The notes: generated from the sequence alone by a model not told the origin. Shown: positions 1 to 14,184, counted from the stretch's first letter. The stretch is DNA of 64,000 bases from Bog-473 sp963745665 (GCA_963745665.1 CAVUYE010000002.1:1798001-1862000); one strand, 5' to 3'. Numbers and translations are program-made.

Positions 1-30
1 GTGCGGCCCGGCTCCGGCGGGACCCGGTAG
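1..30 (+). CDS. C-terminal end of an upstream gene (partial)
   Basis: Frame 1 is open from the window edge to a TAG at 28-30, leaving nine codons. It lies 17 bp before argF, so it is probably the last gene before argF in the arginine operon (argD is the usual neighbour in actinobacteria). The peptide is too short to identify and the assignment rests on context only. Confidence 0.3.
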   Translation: MRPGSGGTR

Positions 31-47
31 GGGAGCCCGCGACCATC

Positions 48-974
48 ATGCGCAACTTCTTCGACATCGACGACCTCGACCCCGACGCCTGGGAGCATCT
101 TCTGCAGCTCGCGCTGACCCCGCCGGCCGATCCACCGCTGGCGGGCCAGGGCGTGGCGCTGCTCTTCCAGAAGCCGTCGGCCCGGACCCGCAACTCCACC
201 GAAATGGCGGTGGTCGACCTGGGTGGCCATCCCGTCTACATCCAGGGGACCGAGGTCGGCCTCGATGAGCGGGAGACCGCGGAGGACGTGGCCCGCACGC
301 TCGCCTGCTACCACCGCGTCCTGTGTGCCCGGGTGTTCGAGCACTCCATGCTGGTGCGGATGGCGGGCGCCCTGCAGCGGAGTGGCTTCGAGGTCCCGGT
401 GGTGAACCTGCTCTGCGATACCGCGCACCCGTGCCAGGTGGTGGCCGACGTCCTGACCATGCGCGAGGCGCTGGGCCCGCTGGCCGGCCGCACGCTGACT
501 TACGTCGGCGACGCCAACAACATGGCGCGCTCGCTGGCCAAGGGCGGGCTGCTCGAGGGCATGGAGGTCCGCTTCGCCACCCCGGCGGGCTACACCTTCT
601 CCGGCGCCGAGTTGGCCGAGCTGCAGGCCTTCGGGGATCGCGTGGGACGGGGCGGCACCGTGCAGGTGACCGACGACCCGGGTCGGGCGGCCAAGGACGC
701 CGACGTCCTCTACACCGACGTGTGGACGAGCATGGGCCAGGAGGAGGAGCGGGCCGCCCGCCTGGCCGCCTTCGCCGGCTTCACCGTCGACCGGGACCTG
801 GTCGGGCAGGCGGCGTCCGATGCCGTCGTCCTGCACTGCCTGCCGGCGCACCGCGGCGAGGAGATCACCGACGACGTGCTCGAGGGGCCCCGTTCGCTGG
901 TCTGGCGGCAGGCGGCCCACCGGCGGACGGCCATGCGGGGCGTGCTGGCCTGGGTCGTGGAGGAGTCGCCGTGA
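48..974 (+). CDS. argF: ornithine carbamoyltransferase
   Basis: Transfers the carbamoyl group of carbamoyl phosphate to ornithine, giving citrulline in cytoplasmic arginine synthesis. The 308 aa length is normal for the family. The carbamoyl phosphate loop SARTRNST lies near residue 45, HPCQ near 130, and the ornithine-loop HCLPAHRGEE near 265. The ATG follows a GGGGAG ribosome site. The TGA overlaps the GTG of argR in GTGA, so translation is coupled. First complete gene of an argF-argR-argG-argH operon, and intact, unlike argG downstream. Confidence 0.96.
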   Translation: MRNFFDIDDLDPDAWEHLLQLALTPPADPPLAGQGVALLFQKPSARTRNSTEMAVVDLGGHPVYIQGTEVGLDERETAEDVARTLACYHRVLCARVFEHSMLVRMAGALQRSGFEVPVVNLLCDTAHPCQVVADVLTMREALGPLAGRTLTYVGDANNMARSLAKGGLLEGMEVRFATPAGYTFSGAELAELQAFGDRVGRGGTVQVTDDPGRAAKDADVLYTDVWTSMGQEEERAARLAAFAGFTVDRDLVGQAASDAVVLHCLPAHRGEEITDDVLEGPRSLVWRQAAHRRTAMRGVLAWVVEESP

Positions 975-1501
975 GCGGGCAGGCGCCGAGCCGGCTGACG
1001 AAGAACCAGCGCCAGCACCGCATCACCAAGTTGCTCGAGACCCAACCGGTGACGAGCCAGGCGCAGCTGGTGGCCCTGCTCGGCGAACAGGGGATCGAGG
1101 CGACGCAGACCACGGTGTCACGTGACCTCGAGGATCTCGGCGCGGTGAAGGTGCGCCTGCCCGGGGGTGAGACGGCCTACGCGCTGCCCGAGCTCCCGGC
1201 GCAGCAGATCGCGCCGGAGGACCACCTGCGGCGCGTGCTCGGCGAGTGGGTCGTAGAGGTGGCCCACTCGGGAAACCTCGTGGTGCTGCGCACGCCGCCC
1301 GGTTCGGCCCACGTGGTCGGCTCTGCGCTCGATCGCAGCGGACTGGAAGAGGTCGTGGGCACCGTGGCGGGCGACGACACGGTGCTGGTCGTCGTCGAGG
1401 AGAGGTTCGGCGGCGGTCCGATGGCGGATCGCCTGCGCGACGTCGCCGGCATCGTCCCCAACACCAGGTTCGCCATTGAACGGCAAGGAGGAGGACTGAA
1501 C
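971..1501 (+). CDS. argR: arginine repressor ArgR (no stop before argG)
   Basis: Arginine-responsive repressor of arginine biosynthesis. An N-terminal winged helix carries the motif TQTTVSRDLEDLGAVKV. The C-terminal oligomerisation and arginine-binding half contains VVGTVAGDDTVLVVV with the GDD typical of ArgR. GTG start in the GTGA overlap with argF. Normal family members end near residue 150, around RLRDVAG. Here the frame stays open and runs straight into argG at 1502, while stops lie at 1477 and 1497 in the other two frames. A one-base indel that hides the ArgR stop is the simplest explanation; a translational fusion is the alternative. The end given is the base before the argG ATG. Confidence 0.85.
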
Positions 1502-2764
1502 ATGCCTGATCGGGTGGTACTGGCCTACAGCGGCGGGCTCGACACGTCTGTGGCCGTGCGCTGGCTCATTGAGAACGAAGGCGTCGAGGTGGTGGCCGTG
1601 GCCGTGGACGTCGGGCAGTCGGCCGACCGCGGCGGCGAGGACTGGGACGCCATCCGGGCCCGGGCCCTGGCCGCCGGGGCGGTCGAGGCCGTGGTGGTCG
1701 ACGCCCGCCACGAGATGGCCGAGCAGTTCTGCGTGCCGGCCCTGCAGGCCAACGCGCGCTACGAGGGCAAGTACCCGCTGGTGTCGGCCCTGTCTCGGCC
1801 GGTGATCGTGCGCCACCTGGTCTCCCAGGCGCGCCTGCACGGGGCCACGGCCGTGGCACACGGGTGCACAGGCAAGGGCAACGACCAGGTGCGCTTCGAG
1901 GTCGGAGTGCGCGCCCTGGCGCCGGACCTCGGCATCTACGCCCCGGCCCGGGTCTGGGGTCTGACCCGCGAGGACTGCGTCGAGCTGGCCGCCAAGTGGG
2001 ACATTCCCATCACCGTCACGAAGGAGAAGCTGTACTCCATCGACGACAACCTCTGGGGCAAGGCCATCGAGTGCGGGGCGATCGAGGATCCCTGGGCGCC
2101 CGCCCCCGACGACGTCTACACGCTGACGCGGGTGAGCGAGAGTGATCCCGTCGAGGTCATCGTGGGCTTCGACTCCGGCGTGCCGGTCAGCCTTGACGGT
2201 ACGGCCTTGGGTCCCTACGACTTGATCGCCCGCCTGGGCCAGATGGCGGGCAGTCGCGGCTTCGGGCGGCTCGACATGATCGAGAACCGCCGGGTCGGCA
2301 TCAAGAGCCGCGAGGTCTACGAGTGCCCGGCCGCCCTGGCCCTGATACTGGCGCACGCCGACCTCGAGGACCTCACCCTGGAGCGGGACGTGCACCACGA
2401 GAAGGCCCGCCTCGAGCCGCGCTGGGCCGAGCTCGTCTACGACGGGCTGTGGTACTCGCCCCTACGCTCTGCGTTGCAGGCCTTCATCACGGAGAGCCAG
2501 CGTCACGTGACAGGTGAGGTGCGGCTGCGCTTCGCCGTCGCCGGGCACCTGTGCGGTGGTAGGTCGGCGCAGCCCGGTCGCGCTCTACGATCACGACCTG
2601 GCGACCTACGATGCGTCGGACAGTTTCCGGCACGCGGACGCCGAGGGATTCGTCCGGTTGTGGGGCCTCGGGGTCGCCACGTGGTCGGCCCGCCAAGGGC
2701 CGGGTGCGCAGACGGGCGTCGAGGCGCCGCCGCCGGCAGAGGCGGGAGAAGTCAGGGGAGAGCA

Positions 2765-2768
<4 letters not shown>
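1502..2768 (+). CDS. argG: argininosuccinate synthase, one frameshift
   Basis: Condenses citrulline and aspartate with ATP to argininosuccinate. The N-terminus has the PP-loop AYSGGLDTSVAVRWL; HGCTGKGNDQVRFE follows near residue 115. The ATG has a strong AAGGAGG site 10 bp upstream, so it can start on its own although the frame is continuous with argR. After the segment TGEVRLRF near 2535 the expected C-terminus (VVGRRSPVALYDHDLATYD, then FVRLWGL) continues in another frame, so one base is gained or lost between about 2535 and 2550. With that corrected the gene stops at 2768, in the usual length range. The TGA overlaps the argH start in ATTGA. Confidence 0.92.
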
Positions 2769-4168
<1,400 letters not shown>

Positions 4169-4454
4169 CCACCGCGTCGGACCGGCCGGGGCGGTTGATG
4201 TGTCAGTTCCGCGGCTCAGCCCCCATGTCAGGTAACCCGCAGGTGAACGCAACATAAAGATCCCCACAAACTGTTGTGCCGGCCCGGCCCAGGGTGAAGG
4301 CTGTGGGTATCAGCCACAACGACGACGATCCCCGAATCGACGAAGTGCGCTGGAATCCGCCTCCGAGGGTCTGAGGGGGGAGGCGGGACCCGGCATCGAG
4401 TCGCGGGTCTCGAGTCGAGTCCACCGGAAGCCCTCACCACGTGGAGAAGCGCAC

Positions 4455-5966
4455 ATGCAACGGATGACCGGCATCGACCCGATGTTCATCTACTCCGACA
4501 CCCCGGAGACACCGATGGAGATCGCCTACGCCTGCCTCTTCGATCCGGGCTCACGCTTCCCGGGGGGTACAGCTTCGAACGCGTCACTGCCGTCCTGCAG
4601 ACGCGGATCCCGACGCTGGAGCCGTTCCGCCGCCGGCTTATGCCCGTCCCGCTCGGGCTGGACCATCCGCGTTGGGTGGACGACCCGGATTTCGACCTGG
4701 CCAACCATCTGCACCGCGTCGCCCTTCCGGCACCGGGGGGTGATGCGGAGTTCCGGGCCAAGGTCGCCCAGGTGATGGGGCGCCCTCTCACGCCCGAGCA
4801 GCCGCCCTGGGAGATGCACGTGGTGGAGGGGATGGCCGACGGCACGCGTCGGGCTGATCGCCAAGGTGCACCACTCGGTCGTCGACGGCGTCGCCGGGGC
4901 CGAGATGCTGGCCAAGCTGCTCGACCTGACGCCCGAGGGCAGCGCCGTCACCGAGCCCTGCCCGCCGTGGGTCCCGGCCCGGCTGCCCTCGCAGACGCAG
5001 CTGATGACCGATGCGCTGCCGACCTTCATGCGAAGCCCCCTGCCGGGGTCTGCGCGCCGCGCGCGAGGTCGGCCGCACCGCGGTGCGGCTGGCCCGCTGC
5101 GCGGTCGACGACCGCCTCGGTCCGGTGTCGATCCCGCTGGGAGCGCCCGACACGTTCGAGTCGCCGGTGGGCGCCGACCGGGCGGTGTCCTTCGCCGAGC
5201 TGGACATGGCGAAGGTGCGTGCGCTCAAGAACCGCTTCGGGTCGACGATCAACGACGTCGTGCTCGCCGTCTGCTCGGGGGCGCTGCGCTCGCATCTGGC
5301 CGCGCACGATCAGGACGTCGAGAGCCCGCTGGTGGCCGTCGTGCCGGTGTCGGTGCGCGGCGACACGGAGGCGGCGGCACTGGGCAACCACCTCTCGGCC
5401 ATGTTCGTGCCGCTCTCGAACGACAAGAAGACGCCGCTGGAGCGGCTGCGCACGGTGACGGCGGCGAGCGCCTCGTGCAAGGGACAGGAGCGCGCCGTCG
5501 GCTACGGCCCCATGGCGACCCGGCTGACCGAGGCCGTGCCCGCCGGCGGTGCGCCAAGCCGATGATCCAGCTCGGGGTGCGCTCGGGCGTGCTGCGCAAG
5601 CTGCGGCCCGGGAACCTCATGATCTCCAACGTGCCCGGTCCCGACTTCCCGCTCTACTTCGCCGGCATGGAACTGCGGGCCGTCTACCCGCTCGGGCCCG
5701 GTGATCGACGGGGTCGCGCTCAACATCACGGTGCAGAGCTACCGCGAGTCGCTCTTCGTCGGCATCAACGCCTGCGCCACGGCCGTGCCCGACCTGCCGG
5801 GCCTGACCCGGGCCATGGTCGACGAGCTGTCGCTGCTGTGCCGGATGGCGGCCGGAGCGGGGGAGCCACACCGGGCTGCCGCGCGTCCGTCTGGCCACCG
5901 GCGGCCCACGGCTCGGGGTCGACGCCGGGCGCCCTGCGCCGGGTCGGCGCACCGACACCGATCTGA
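4455..5966 (+). pseudogene. wax ester synthase / diacylglycerol acyltransferase, several frameshifts
   Basis: Family enzymes acylate diacylglycerol or fatty alcohol from acyl-CoA to make storage triacylglycerol or wax ester. The pieces are collinear with the family: N-terminus MTGIDPMFIYSDTPETPMEI, then the catalytic HHSVVDGVAGAEM near 4870 (HHxxxDG complete), then FGSTINDVVLAVCSGALR, NHLSAMFVPL, and MISNVPGPDFPLYFAG. They occupy frames 0-2-0-1-0-1, needing about five one-base indels near 4565, 4850, 5040, 5550 and 5700. Every motif is intact, so sequence error is more likely than decay. The 3' end is approximate. The 286 bp before it hold no recognised feature. Confidence 0.75.
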
Positions 5967-5998
5967 GCACGGCCGATCGCCACGCCGCGGCACCGCCG

Positions 5999-6651
5999 AT
6001 GGCGCGTGCGCGGGTGGCGCCGCGCCGCCCCGGTGCGCCAGGGTGGCGCGGTGGAGCGATCGGACCTGGAGGGCAATCCCGTCACGGTCGCCCCGTGGCT
6101 GCTGAACAAGGTGCTGGCCCGCGGTGAGCGGACCGGGCGCATCGTCGAGGTCGAGGCCTACCACGGGGCCAACGACGCGGCGTCGCACGCCTACCGGGGG
6201 CTGACGCCGCGGACGGCGGTCATGTTCGGGCCGCCCGGCTACCTCTACGTGTATTTCACCTACGGCATGCACTGGTGCGCCAACGTGGTCTGCGGGCCCG
6301 AGGGCGAGGCCGCCGCCGTGCTGATCCGGGCCCTCGCAGCCGCATCGCCGGGGTGGAGGAGATGTGGGAGGCCCGGCGCGGCGGCCCGCCGGGAGCGGGA
6401 TCTGTGCAACGGCCCGGCCAAGCTCTGCCAGGCCCTGGGCATCACCGGCGCCGACAGCGGGGCGGACCTCCTGGCCGACCGCCGCGTTCCGGGCCGCAGG
6501 AGCGGGGGCCACGGAGGTCGTCCGCCTGCTGGACGACGGGACACCGCCTCCCCGGCGTCCCGGCCGCGGGACCCGGATCGGCATCAAGGAGGCGACGGAG
6601 AAGCGCTGGCGGTTCTGGGTGCCGGGCAACCCCTCGGTCTCCCGGGCCTGA
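5999..6651 (+). pseudogene. 3-methyladenine DNA glycosylase (AAG/MPG family), frameshifted
   Basis: Base-excision repair glycosylase removing alkylated purines. The N-terminal half reads APWLLNKVLARG, then the catalytic-Glu segment RIVEVEAYHGANDAASHAYRG, then MFGPPGYLYVYFTYGMHWC, all family hallmarks. The remainder (RERDLCNGPAKLCQALGI, then RIGIKEATEKRWRFWVPGNP) is spread over other frames, so about three single-base indels lie between 6040 and 6520. Length after correction is about 215 aa, normal for bacterial members. The start is uncertain: ATG 5999 and GTG 6051 both fit. It is immediately downstream of the equally broken acyltransferase. No paralogue is visible in the window. Confidence 0.72.
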
Positions 6652-6874
6652 GCCGGACCGGGACGACGCCAGGTGCTCTCTGACCAGGCGCGACGACGTT
6701 CACCGCGGTGTCACCGCCCTGTCACGGCCGTGCAACAACGGCGGTGCATCATGCAGCCATCGCATCGTGGTGACATGCGGTAGATCGAGGGCATCAGCAG
6801 GCGGCGCACGCCCCTCACCGCCCTGGTTGGCGACAGGGTGGGAGGCGGAAAGCCCGTTGAGCTTCGAGCACCGG

Positions 6875-6912
6875 GTGGCATGCGGAAGGCCGGGTGGCTT
6901 CCCGCATGCCAC
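6875..6912. repeat. inverted repeat upstream of the rrn promoter
   Basis: GTGGCATGCGG and CCGCATGCCAC (one extra C beside the right arm) flank a 15-base spacer, forming an 11 bp stem about 150 bp before the rRNA promoter. There is no T-tract. It may be the terminator-like end of the glycosylase transcript or a protein site. The rest of 6652-7061 shows no gene I can support. Confidence 0.5.
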
Positions 6913-7061
6913 CACGTGGTGCGCCGTACCGCGCTGCTCTCGGAGGGAACCGGACCGCTCGGGCGGGCATCCGCCGGCGACGGCGGATGTCCCGCTACGA
7001 TCGGTGCCAGAGGCCGGAACCCGGGTCAGCCACCCGGAGGTTCTCGGCGCCCTGAAGCGCG

Positions 7062-7090
7062 TTGACGCTCTGTCACGCGCCTGCTACAGT
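7062..7090 (+). promoter_or_regulatory. rrn operon promoter
   Basis: TTGACG at 7062-7067 and TACAGT at 7085-7090 are separated by exactly 17 bp, close to the sigma-70/sigma-A consensus, and lie about 340 bp before the 16S start. This is the best promoter match in the leader. Confidence 0.75.
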
Positions 7091-7217
7091 GACACTCCCG
7101 TCGGAACGGCCCCCCAAGGCCCTCCGGCAGCCGAAGGAGACTCGCCGGCATCGTCCGGAGCAGTCCTTTGGCACACCCGGCACCAACACCGGCTGGACTG
7201 GTGTGTGCCCGGTCGCT

Positions 7218-7240
7218 CCTTGAAAACGGAATAGTGAGAG
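7218..7240 (+). other. 5' arm of the 16S processing stem, with boxA-like leader
   Basis: The leader segment around AAAACGGAATAGTGAGAG is complementary to the spacer segment at 9156-9180 (CTCTCACTATTCCGTTTT), giving an 18 bp helix around the whole 16S. This is the usual RNase III substrate. The bases just before and inside it (CTCCTTGAAAAC) resemble the boxA antitermination element of actinobacterial leaders. Confidence 0.75.
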
Positions 7241-7429
7241 CCAAAAGCCAGTGCGGGCAATTCATCCGGACTCAAACGGATGGGTTGTACGTCAATTAAG
7301 CATTACGCAGGTTCTGGATCCCCTCGGGGAGAACGAGCCTGTGGTCACAAATAGTTCGAGTCAAACTATGGTGACTCTCTGATTCTTGGTCGTTCGAGCT
7401 CCCTGTTTGGGGTTTGGCCGGTCGGAGTC

Positions 7430-8959
<1,530 letters not shown>

Positions 8960-9155
8960 AGTGCTATCGGCCCTTTCGAATGTGTTTTCGAAAGAATCTG
9001 TCGATCACTACCCAGTTGAACACTGGTTACTCGGGCGCTCTCGTATACCGGCAGATGGATGGCCGCCTTTGACACCCTTGTGGGAGCTGCTTTGCAGCGA
9101 CTGCGAGGAGTCGGAGCCCGTCATTCACGGATCGGTCCCTGCGGAAGCGTTCGGA

Positions 9156-9180
9156 ACTCTCACTATTCCGTTTTGAGGGA
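9156..9180 (+). other. 3' arm of the 16S processing stem in the spacer
   Basis: Pairs with 7218-7240 to enclose 16S. The 16S-23S spacer (8954-9492) is about 540 nt and contains no tRNA gene that I can find; the only structure recognised is this arm and the 23S arm at 9446-9480. Confidence 0.72.
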
Positions 9181-9445
9181 GTGGCCCTTCGGGTCGTTCC
9201 CGGTGATGTCCCTTCGGCGCTCGTCTGAGCCCGAGGTGGGGCAGTGCCTGGTGTCGAGTCGAGCCCTTCGGGAGCTCCTCGAGGTCCCGGCGTCTGTTGC
9301 CTCCTCTCGTGCTCAGGTCTTTCGTGTGCCGGCGGTGACCGCTCACCCCGTGCGTGCCCTGGTCGGGCGGTTTGTTCCGACTGCTCTCCGTTTTGGCTTA
9401 TTCGACGGAGAGTGGTGACGGAGATCCGGCCCCGGCGTGCGCTGT

Positions 9446-9480
9446 GCAGCCCCTTGAGAATTCCAAAGCGAGCACGAGCA
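9446..9480 (+). other. 5' arm of the 23S processing stem
   Basis: The segment from GCAGCCCCTTGAGAATTCC to AAAGCGAGCACGAGCA is complementary, with few mismatches, to 14499-14532 beyond the 23S 3' end. The two arms form a helix of more than 30 bp enclosing the intron-bearing 23S. CCCCTTGAGAATT is also boxA-like. Confidence 0.75.
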
Positions 9481-10012
9481 TCTTTGTTCTCCAAGCTACA
9501 AAGAGCCAACGGTGAATGCCTTGGCGCCTAAAGCCGAAGAAGGACGTGGGCGACTGCGAAAAGCCACGGGAAGCTGTCTACCTAGCGTCGATCCGTGGAT
9601 ATCCGAATGGGGCAACCCAATACCTGTCATGAGGTATTACACCCGCCTGAATGTATAGGGCGGGGCGAGGGAACCGGGTGAATTGAAACATCTAAGTAAC
9701 CCGAGGAGAGGAAAACAACAGTGACTCCCTGAGTAGCGGCGAGCGAAACGGGAAGAGCCTAAACCGTGCCGGTGTTAAAGCCTGATGGCGTTGCCGGTAT
9801 GGGGTTGTGGGATTCAAGAGACGGGGCATCAGACCTGTCACGGAGTTACAAATCCAATGTCTAGTGGAATCAGTCAGGAAAGCTGAACCAAAGAGGGTAA
9901 TGGTCCCGTACACGAAACGCATTGGACTCCGCTTGAACACCCGAGTAGCGCCGGATCCGGGAAAGCCGGCGTGAATCTGCGAGGACCATCTCGTAAGGCT
10001 AAGTACTCTTAG

Positions 10013-10060
<48 letters not shown>

Positions 10061-10246
10061 GGGAGGGGAGTGAAATAGTACCTGAAACCGTTGGCTTACA
10101 AACAGTCAAAGCGTCGTAGCTCCACCGTTGCCATGATCCCTTCGGGTGAGATTGGTGACACTAGGTGGATGTCTGCCGTGATGGCGTGCCTTTTGAAGAA
10201 TGAGCCAGCGAGTTACGGTGTGTGGCGAGGTTAACCAGCGATGGGT

Positions 10247-10283
<37 letters not shown>

Positions 10284-10671
10284 CGCATGCTGTAGACCCG
10301 AAGCCGAGTGAGCTTGCCATGGGCAGGCTGAAGCGAAGGTAAGACTTCGTGGAGGGCCGAACCCACCTAGGTTGAAAACTGGGGGGATGACCTGTGGCAA
10401 GGGGTGAAAGGCCAATCAAACTCGGTGATAGCTGGTTCTCCCCGAAATGCATTTAGGTGCAGCGTCGGGTGTTCAGCATCGGAGGTAGAGCACTGGATGG
10501 GCTAGGGGGCCTACAAGCTTACTGACCCCAACTAAACTCCGAATGCCGATGCTCAAGAACCCGGCAGTGAGACCACGAGGGATGAGCTTCGTTGGTCGAA
10601 AGGGAAACAGCCCAGACCGCCGGCTAAGGCCCCAAATTCTTGACTAAGTGGAAAACGATGTGGGAACGCAA

Positions 10672-10708
<37 letters not shown>

Positions 10709-10709
10709 A

Positions 10710-10740
<31 letters not shown>

Positions 10741-11604
10741 GTCCTGCGCGGATAATGTAACGGGGCTCAAGTCAAGAGCCGAAGCCGCGGATTTCCGTCA
10801 TTAGACGGGAGTGGTAGGGGAGCGTCGATCTCGCAGAGAAGCGGCGGTGTGAACCGTCGTGGAGCGTGGTCGAGTGCGAATGCTGGTATGAGTAGCGAGA
10901 GAGGAGTGAGAAACTCCTCCGCCGTAAGCCCAAGGGTTCCTGGGGAAGGCTAATCCTCCCAGGGTAAGTCGGGAGCTAAGGCGAGGCCGAGAGGCGTAGT
11001 CGATGCACAACTGGTTGATATTCCAGTACTACCGTGTCCGCGCCCATTCCAAGCCAGGGGTACTAAGGGGATGACCTTCGGGTCGAGCCGACAAACCCTG
11101 GGGCGGACAGCAAAGGAGCGACACAGGAAGATAGGTGAGCCCAGGCGTTGGTTGTCCTGGGGTAAGCGTGTAGGGAGGGATCTAGGTAAATCCGGATCCT
11201 GTAAATCCTGAGACGCGATGCCGAGCCATTCCAGGCGAAGTCACTGATTCTATGCTGTCTAGAAAAACTTCTAGCGAGCTGACACGGTACCCGTACCCCA
11301 AACCAACACAGGTGGGCGGGTAGAGAATACCAAGGCGATCGGGAGAACTGTGGTTAAGGAACTCGGCAAAATTCCTCCGTAACTTCGGGAGAAGGAGGGC
11401 CCCGACAGGGTGACGGACTTTACGTCCTGAGCCTGAGGGGGCCGCAGAGAATTGGGGAAAGCGACTGTTTACTAAAAACACAGGAGCGTGCGAAGTCGTA
11501 AGACGATGTATACGCTCTGACGCCTGCCCGGTGCCGGAAGGTTACGGGGAAGGGTTAGTCTTCGGACGAAGCTCTGAACCTAAGCCCCGGTAAACGGCGG
11601 CCGT

Positions 11605-12336
11605 AAGCACAAGTTGCGGCTTCAGGGGAGTAATCCCTTGAAACAAACTCTGCTAAATGCTGGAAACTCCGAGTATCCGGCGGTACTCATCCATGTCACA
11701 CCCATCTGTTTGGGTGCCGGCATGGGTAGTGAAAATCCGTCCGGTGCGGACAATCAGCAGGAAAGGCCCAGTTCCTCTAACTGGCTGGATCGGATCCCTT
11801 ATGACCTGGGCAACTGGGTCGCGGGATTCGTCGATGGAGAGGGAAGCTTCAACGTCCCAATCCGTCGAGAGCGTGACCGTGGACTTCCATGGCGCGTCTC
11901 GTTGTCGTTCAACGTGTCGCAGATCGGTGAAGAAGCACCTTTGCTTCTCCGTTCGGTCTTCGGCCTTGGGACGGTGCGAGGCCGTGGTGACGGTGTCTTC
12001 TACTACGAAGTCACCAAGCCAATCGATCTGAAAGAGCGGGTCTTCCCGTTCTTCGATCGGTTCGTATTGCGAAGTCCGAAGCAGGGAGATCTTCGGATCT
12101 TCCGGGCGATCACTGAACTTGTCCTGTCAGGCCGACATCTGTCAGCAGCGGGCATCGAGGAGGCCCTCGTTTTGAGGGCTCCGATGAACCGAGGCGGCAA
12201 GCGTCGGCGGAGCGATGACGAAATCATCGCGACGTTGAGGAGTTGGGAATCCTCAGAGGCCATATGCAGAGCTCCCTCTATGAAGCAGAGGGATGAAGAT
12301 ATGGTCCACACCTCATGGCGACATGGGGATCAAGTG
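11605..12336 (+). mobile_element. group I intron 1 in 23S (after E. coli U1911) with homing endonuclease
   Basis: A 732-nt insertion in helix 69. The 5' exon ends in U (11604) and the intron ends in G (12336), as group I requires. The guide sequence GCGGCT at 11616-11621 pairs with exon GGCCGT, placing a U-G wobble exactly at the splice site. Core elements are visible: P-like TGCTGGAAACTC at 11657, Q-like ACAATCAGCAGG at 11750, R-like CCTCAGAGGCC at 12251, S-like GAAGATATGGTCC at 12295. The reading frame for a LAGLIDADG protein lies between Q and R. Closely similar to intron 2, so the two are paralogous. Confidence 0.9.
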
Positions 12337-12356
12337 AACTATAACGGTCCTAAGGT

Positions 12357-12369
<13 letters not shown>
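11722..12369 (+). CDS. LAGLIDADG homing endonuclease of intron 1
   Basis: Single-motif LAGLIDADG protein, expected to work as a homodimer that cuts intronless 23S genes so that the intron can spread. The motif reads NWVAGFVDGEGSFNV near residue 35, followed by the family pattern VFPFFDRF ... FRAITELVLSGRHLSAAGI. It is intact over 215 codons from ATG 11722, an ATG also conserved in intron 2; the frame is open further upstream to 11614. The first codons overlap the ribozyme Q element, and the last codons run through R, S, the 3' splice site and the 20-nt exon, ending 13 nt inside intron 2. Expression must therefore precede or compete with splicing. Confidence 0.85.
12337..12356 (+). other. 20-nt 23S exon between two group I introns
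   Basis: The sequence from AACTATAACGG to TCCTAAGGT corresponds to E. coli 23S positions 1912-1931. It holds the 3' half of helix 69 and most of the site recognised by I-CeuI-type enzymes. It is flanked directly by introns 1 and 2. Confidence 0.88.
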
Positions 12370-13186
<817 letters not shown>

Positions 13187-13444
13187 CGACTTTCCTACTG
13201 TCTCAACCACAGACCCGGCGAAATTGAAGTACGAGTAAAGATGCTCGTTAGCTGCATCAGGACGGAAAGACCCCGTGGACCTTTACTACAGCTTGATGTT
13301 GAGTTTTGGTACTATTTGTGTAGGATAGGTGGGAGACTTTGAAGCATTGGCGCTAGCCAGTGTGGAGTCAACCTTGAAATACCACCCTTTTAGTGCCGGG
13401 ACTCTAACCTCGGTCCGTGATCCGGATCAGGAACAGCGTCAGGT

Positions 13445-13476
<32 letters not shown>

Positions 13477-13695
13477 ATGTAACGGAGGCGCCCAAAGGTT
13501 CCCTCAGGCTGGTTGGCAATCAGCTGTCGAGTGCAATGGCAAAAGGGAGCTTGACTGCGAGACCTACAAGTCGAGCAGGTGCGAAAGCAGGGCATAGTGA
13601 TCCAGCGGTTGCTTATGGAAGCGCCGTTGCTCAACGGATAAAAGGTACCCCGGGGATAACAGGCTCATCTTCCCCAAGAGTCCATATCGACGGGA

Positions 13696-13741
<46 letters not shown>

Positions 13742-13742
13742 C

Positions 13743-13778
<36 letters not shown>

Positions 13779-13801
13779 TACGCGAGCTGGGTTTAGAACG
13801 T

Positions 13802-14184
13802 AGATCACACTGCGTCTCCAGGGAGTAATCCCTGGATGTTTACTGGCTCATATCGGTGAAACCCTGAATGAAACAACCGAACGTTATGTTCAGGGCAATA
13901 CCGAGGGAAGGCCAACACAAGGAATGCTTCTACGCCAAGTAGATGCATTTGCAACCCTAAACTATTCGAAAACGAAGCGAATATTCGCCGTAGATGTTGA
14001 GCGACATCTACGTAGCAAGGGCGTGTTGTGCCCCTGTAACGACTTCTTCGCCAGCAACAGCGAAGAGATGGCTTCTTCAGGCTGATACCTCAGCCCGCGG
14101 ACCCCCATGGAAGCCATAACACGCCAGCCCCTAGAAATAGGGTGGAGGTATAGTCTATGCCCGCAGTAATGCGGGATTCACATG
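13802..14184 (+). mobile_element. group I intron 3 in 23S (after E. coli U2593), no ORF
   Basis: A 383-nt insertion in the peptidyl-transferase region. The 5' exon ends GAACGT and the 3' exon begins CGTGAGACAG, the same position as the algal intron that encodes I-CreI. The intron ends in G. The guide GCGT at 13812-13815 pairs with exon ACGT with U-G at the junction. Core pieces TATCGGTGAAACCC, GGCAATACCGAGGG and the S-like GGTATAGTCT near 14148 are visible. No protein-coding frame of useful length is present, so it must splice alone and could only be moved in trans or by reverse splicing. Its core differs from introns 1 and 2, so it has a separate origin. Confidence 0.85.

Noticed and set aside
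7345..7370. tRNA-like GTTCGAGTC in the rrn leader
   Set aside because: It is the loop of a simple hairpin (ATAGTT/AACTAT) with no acceptor, D or anticodon arms around it.
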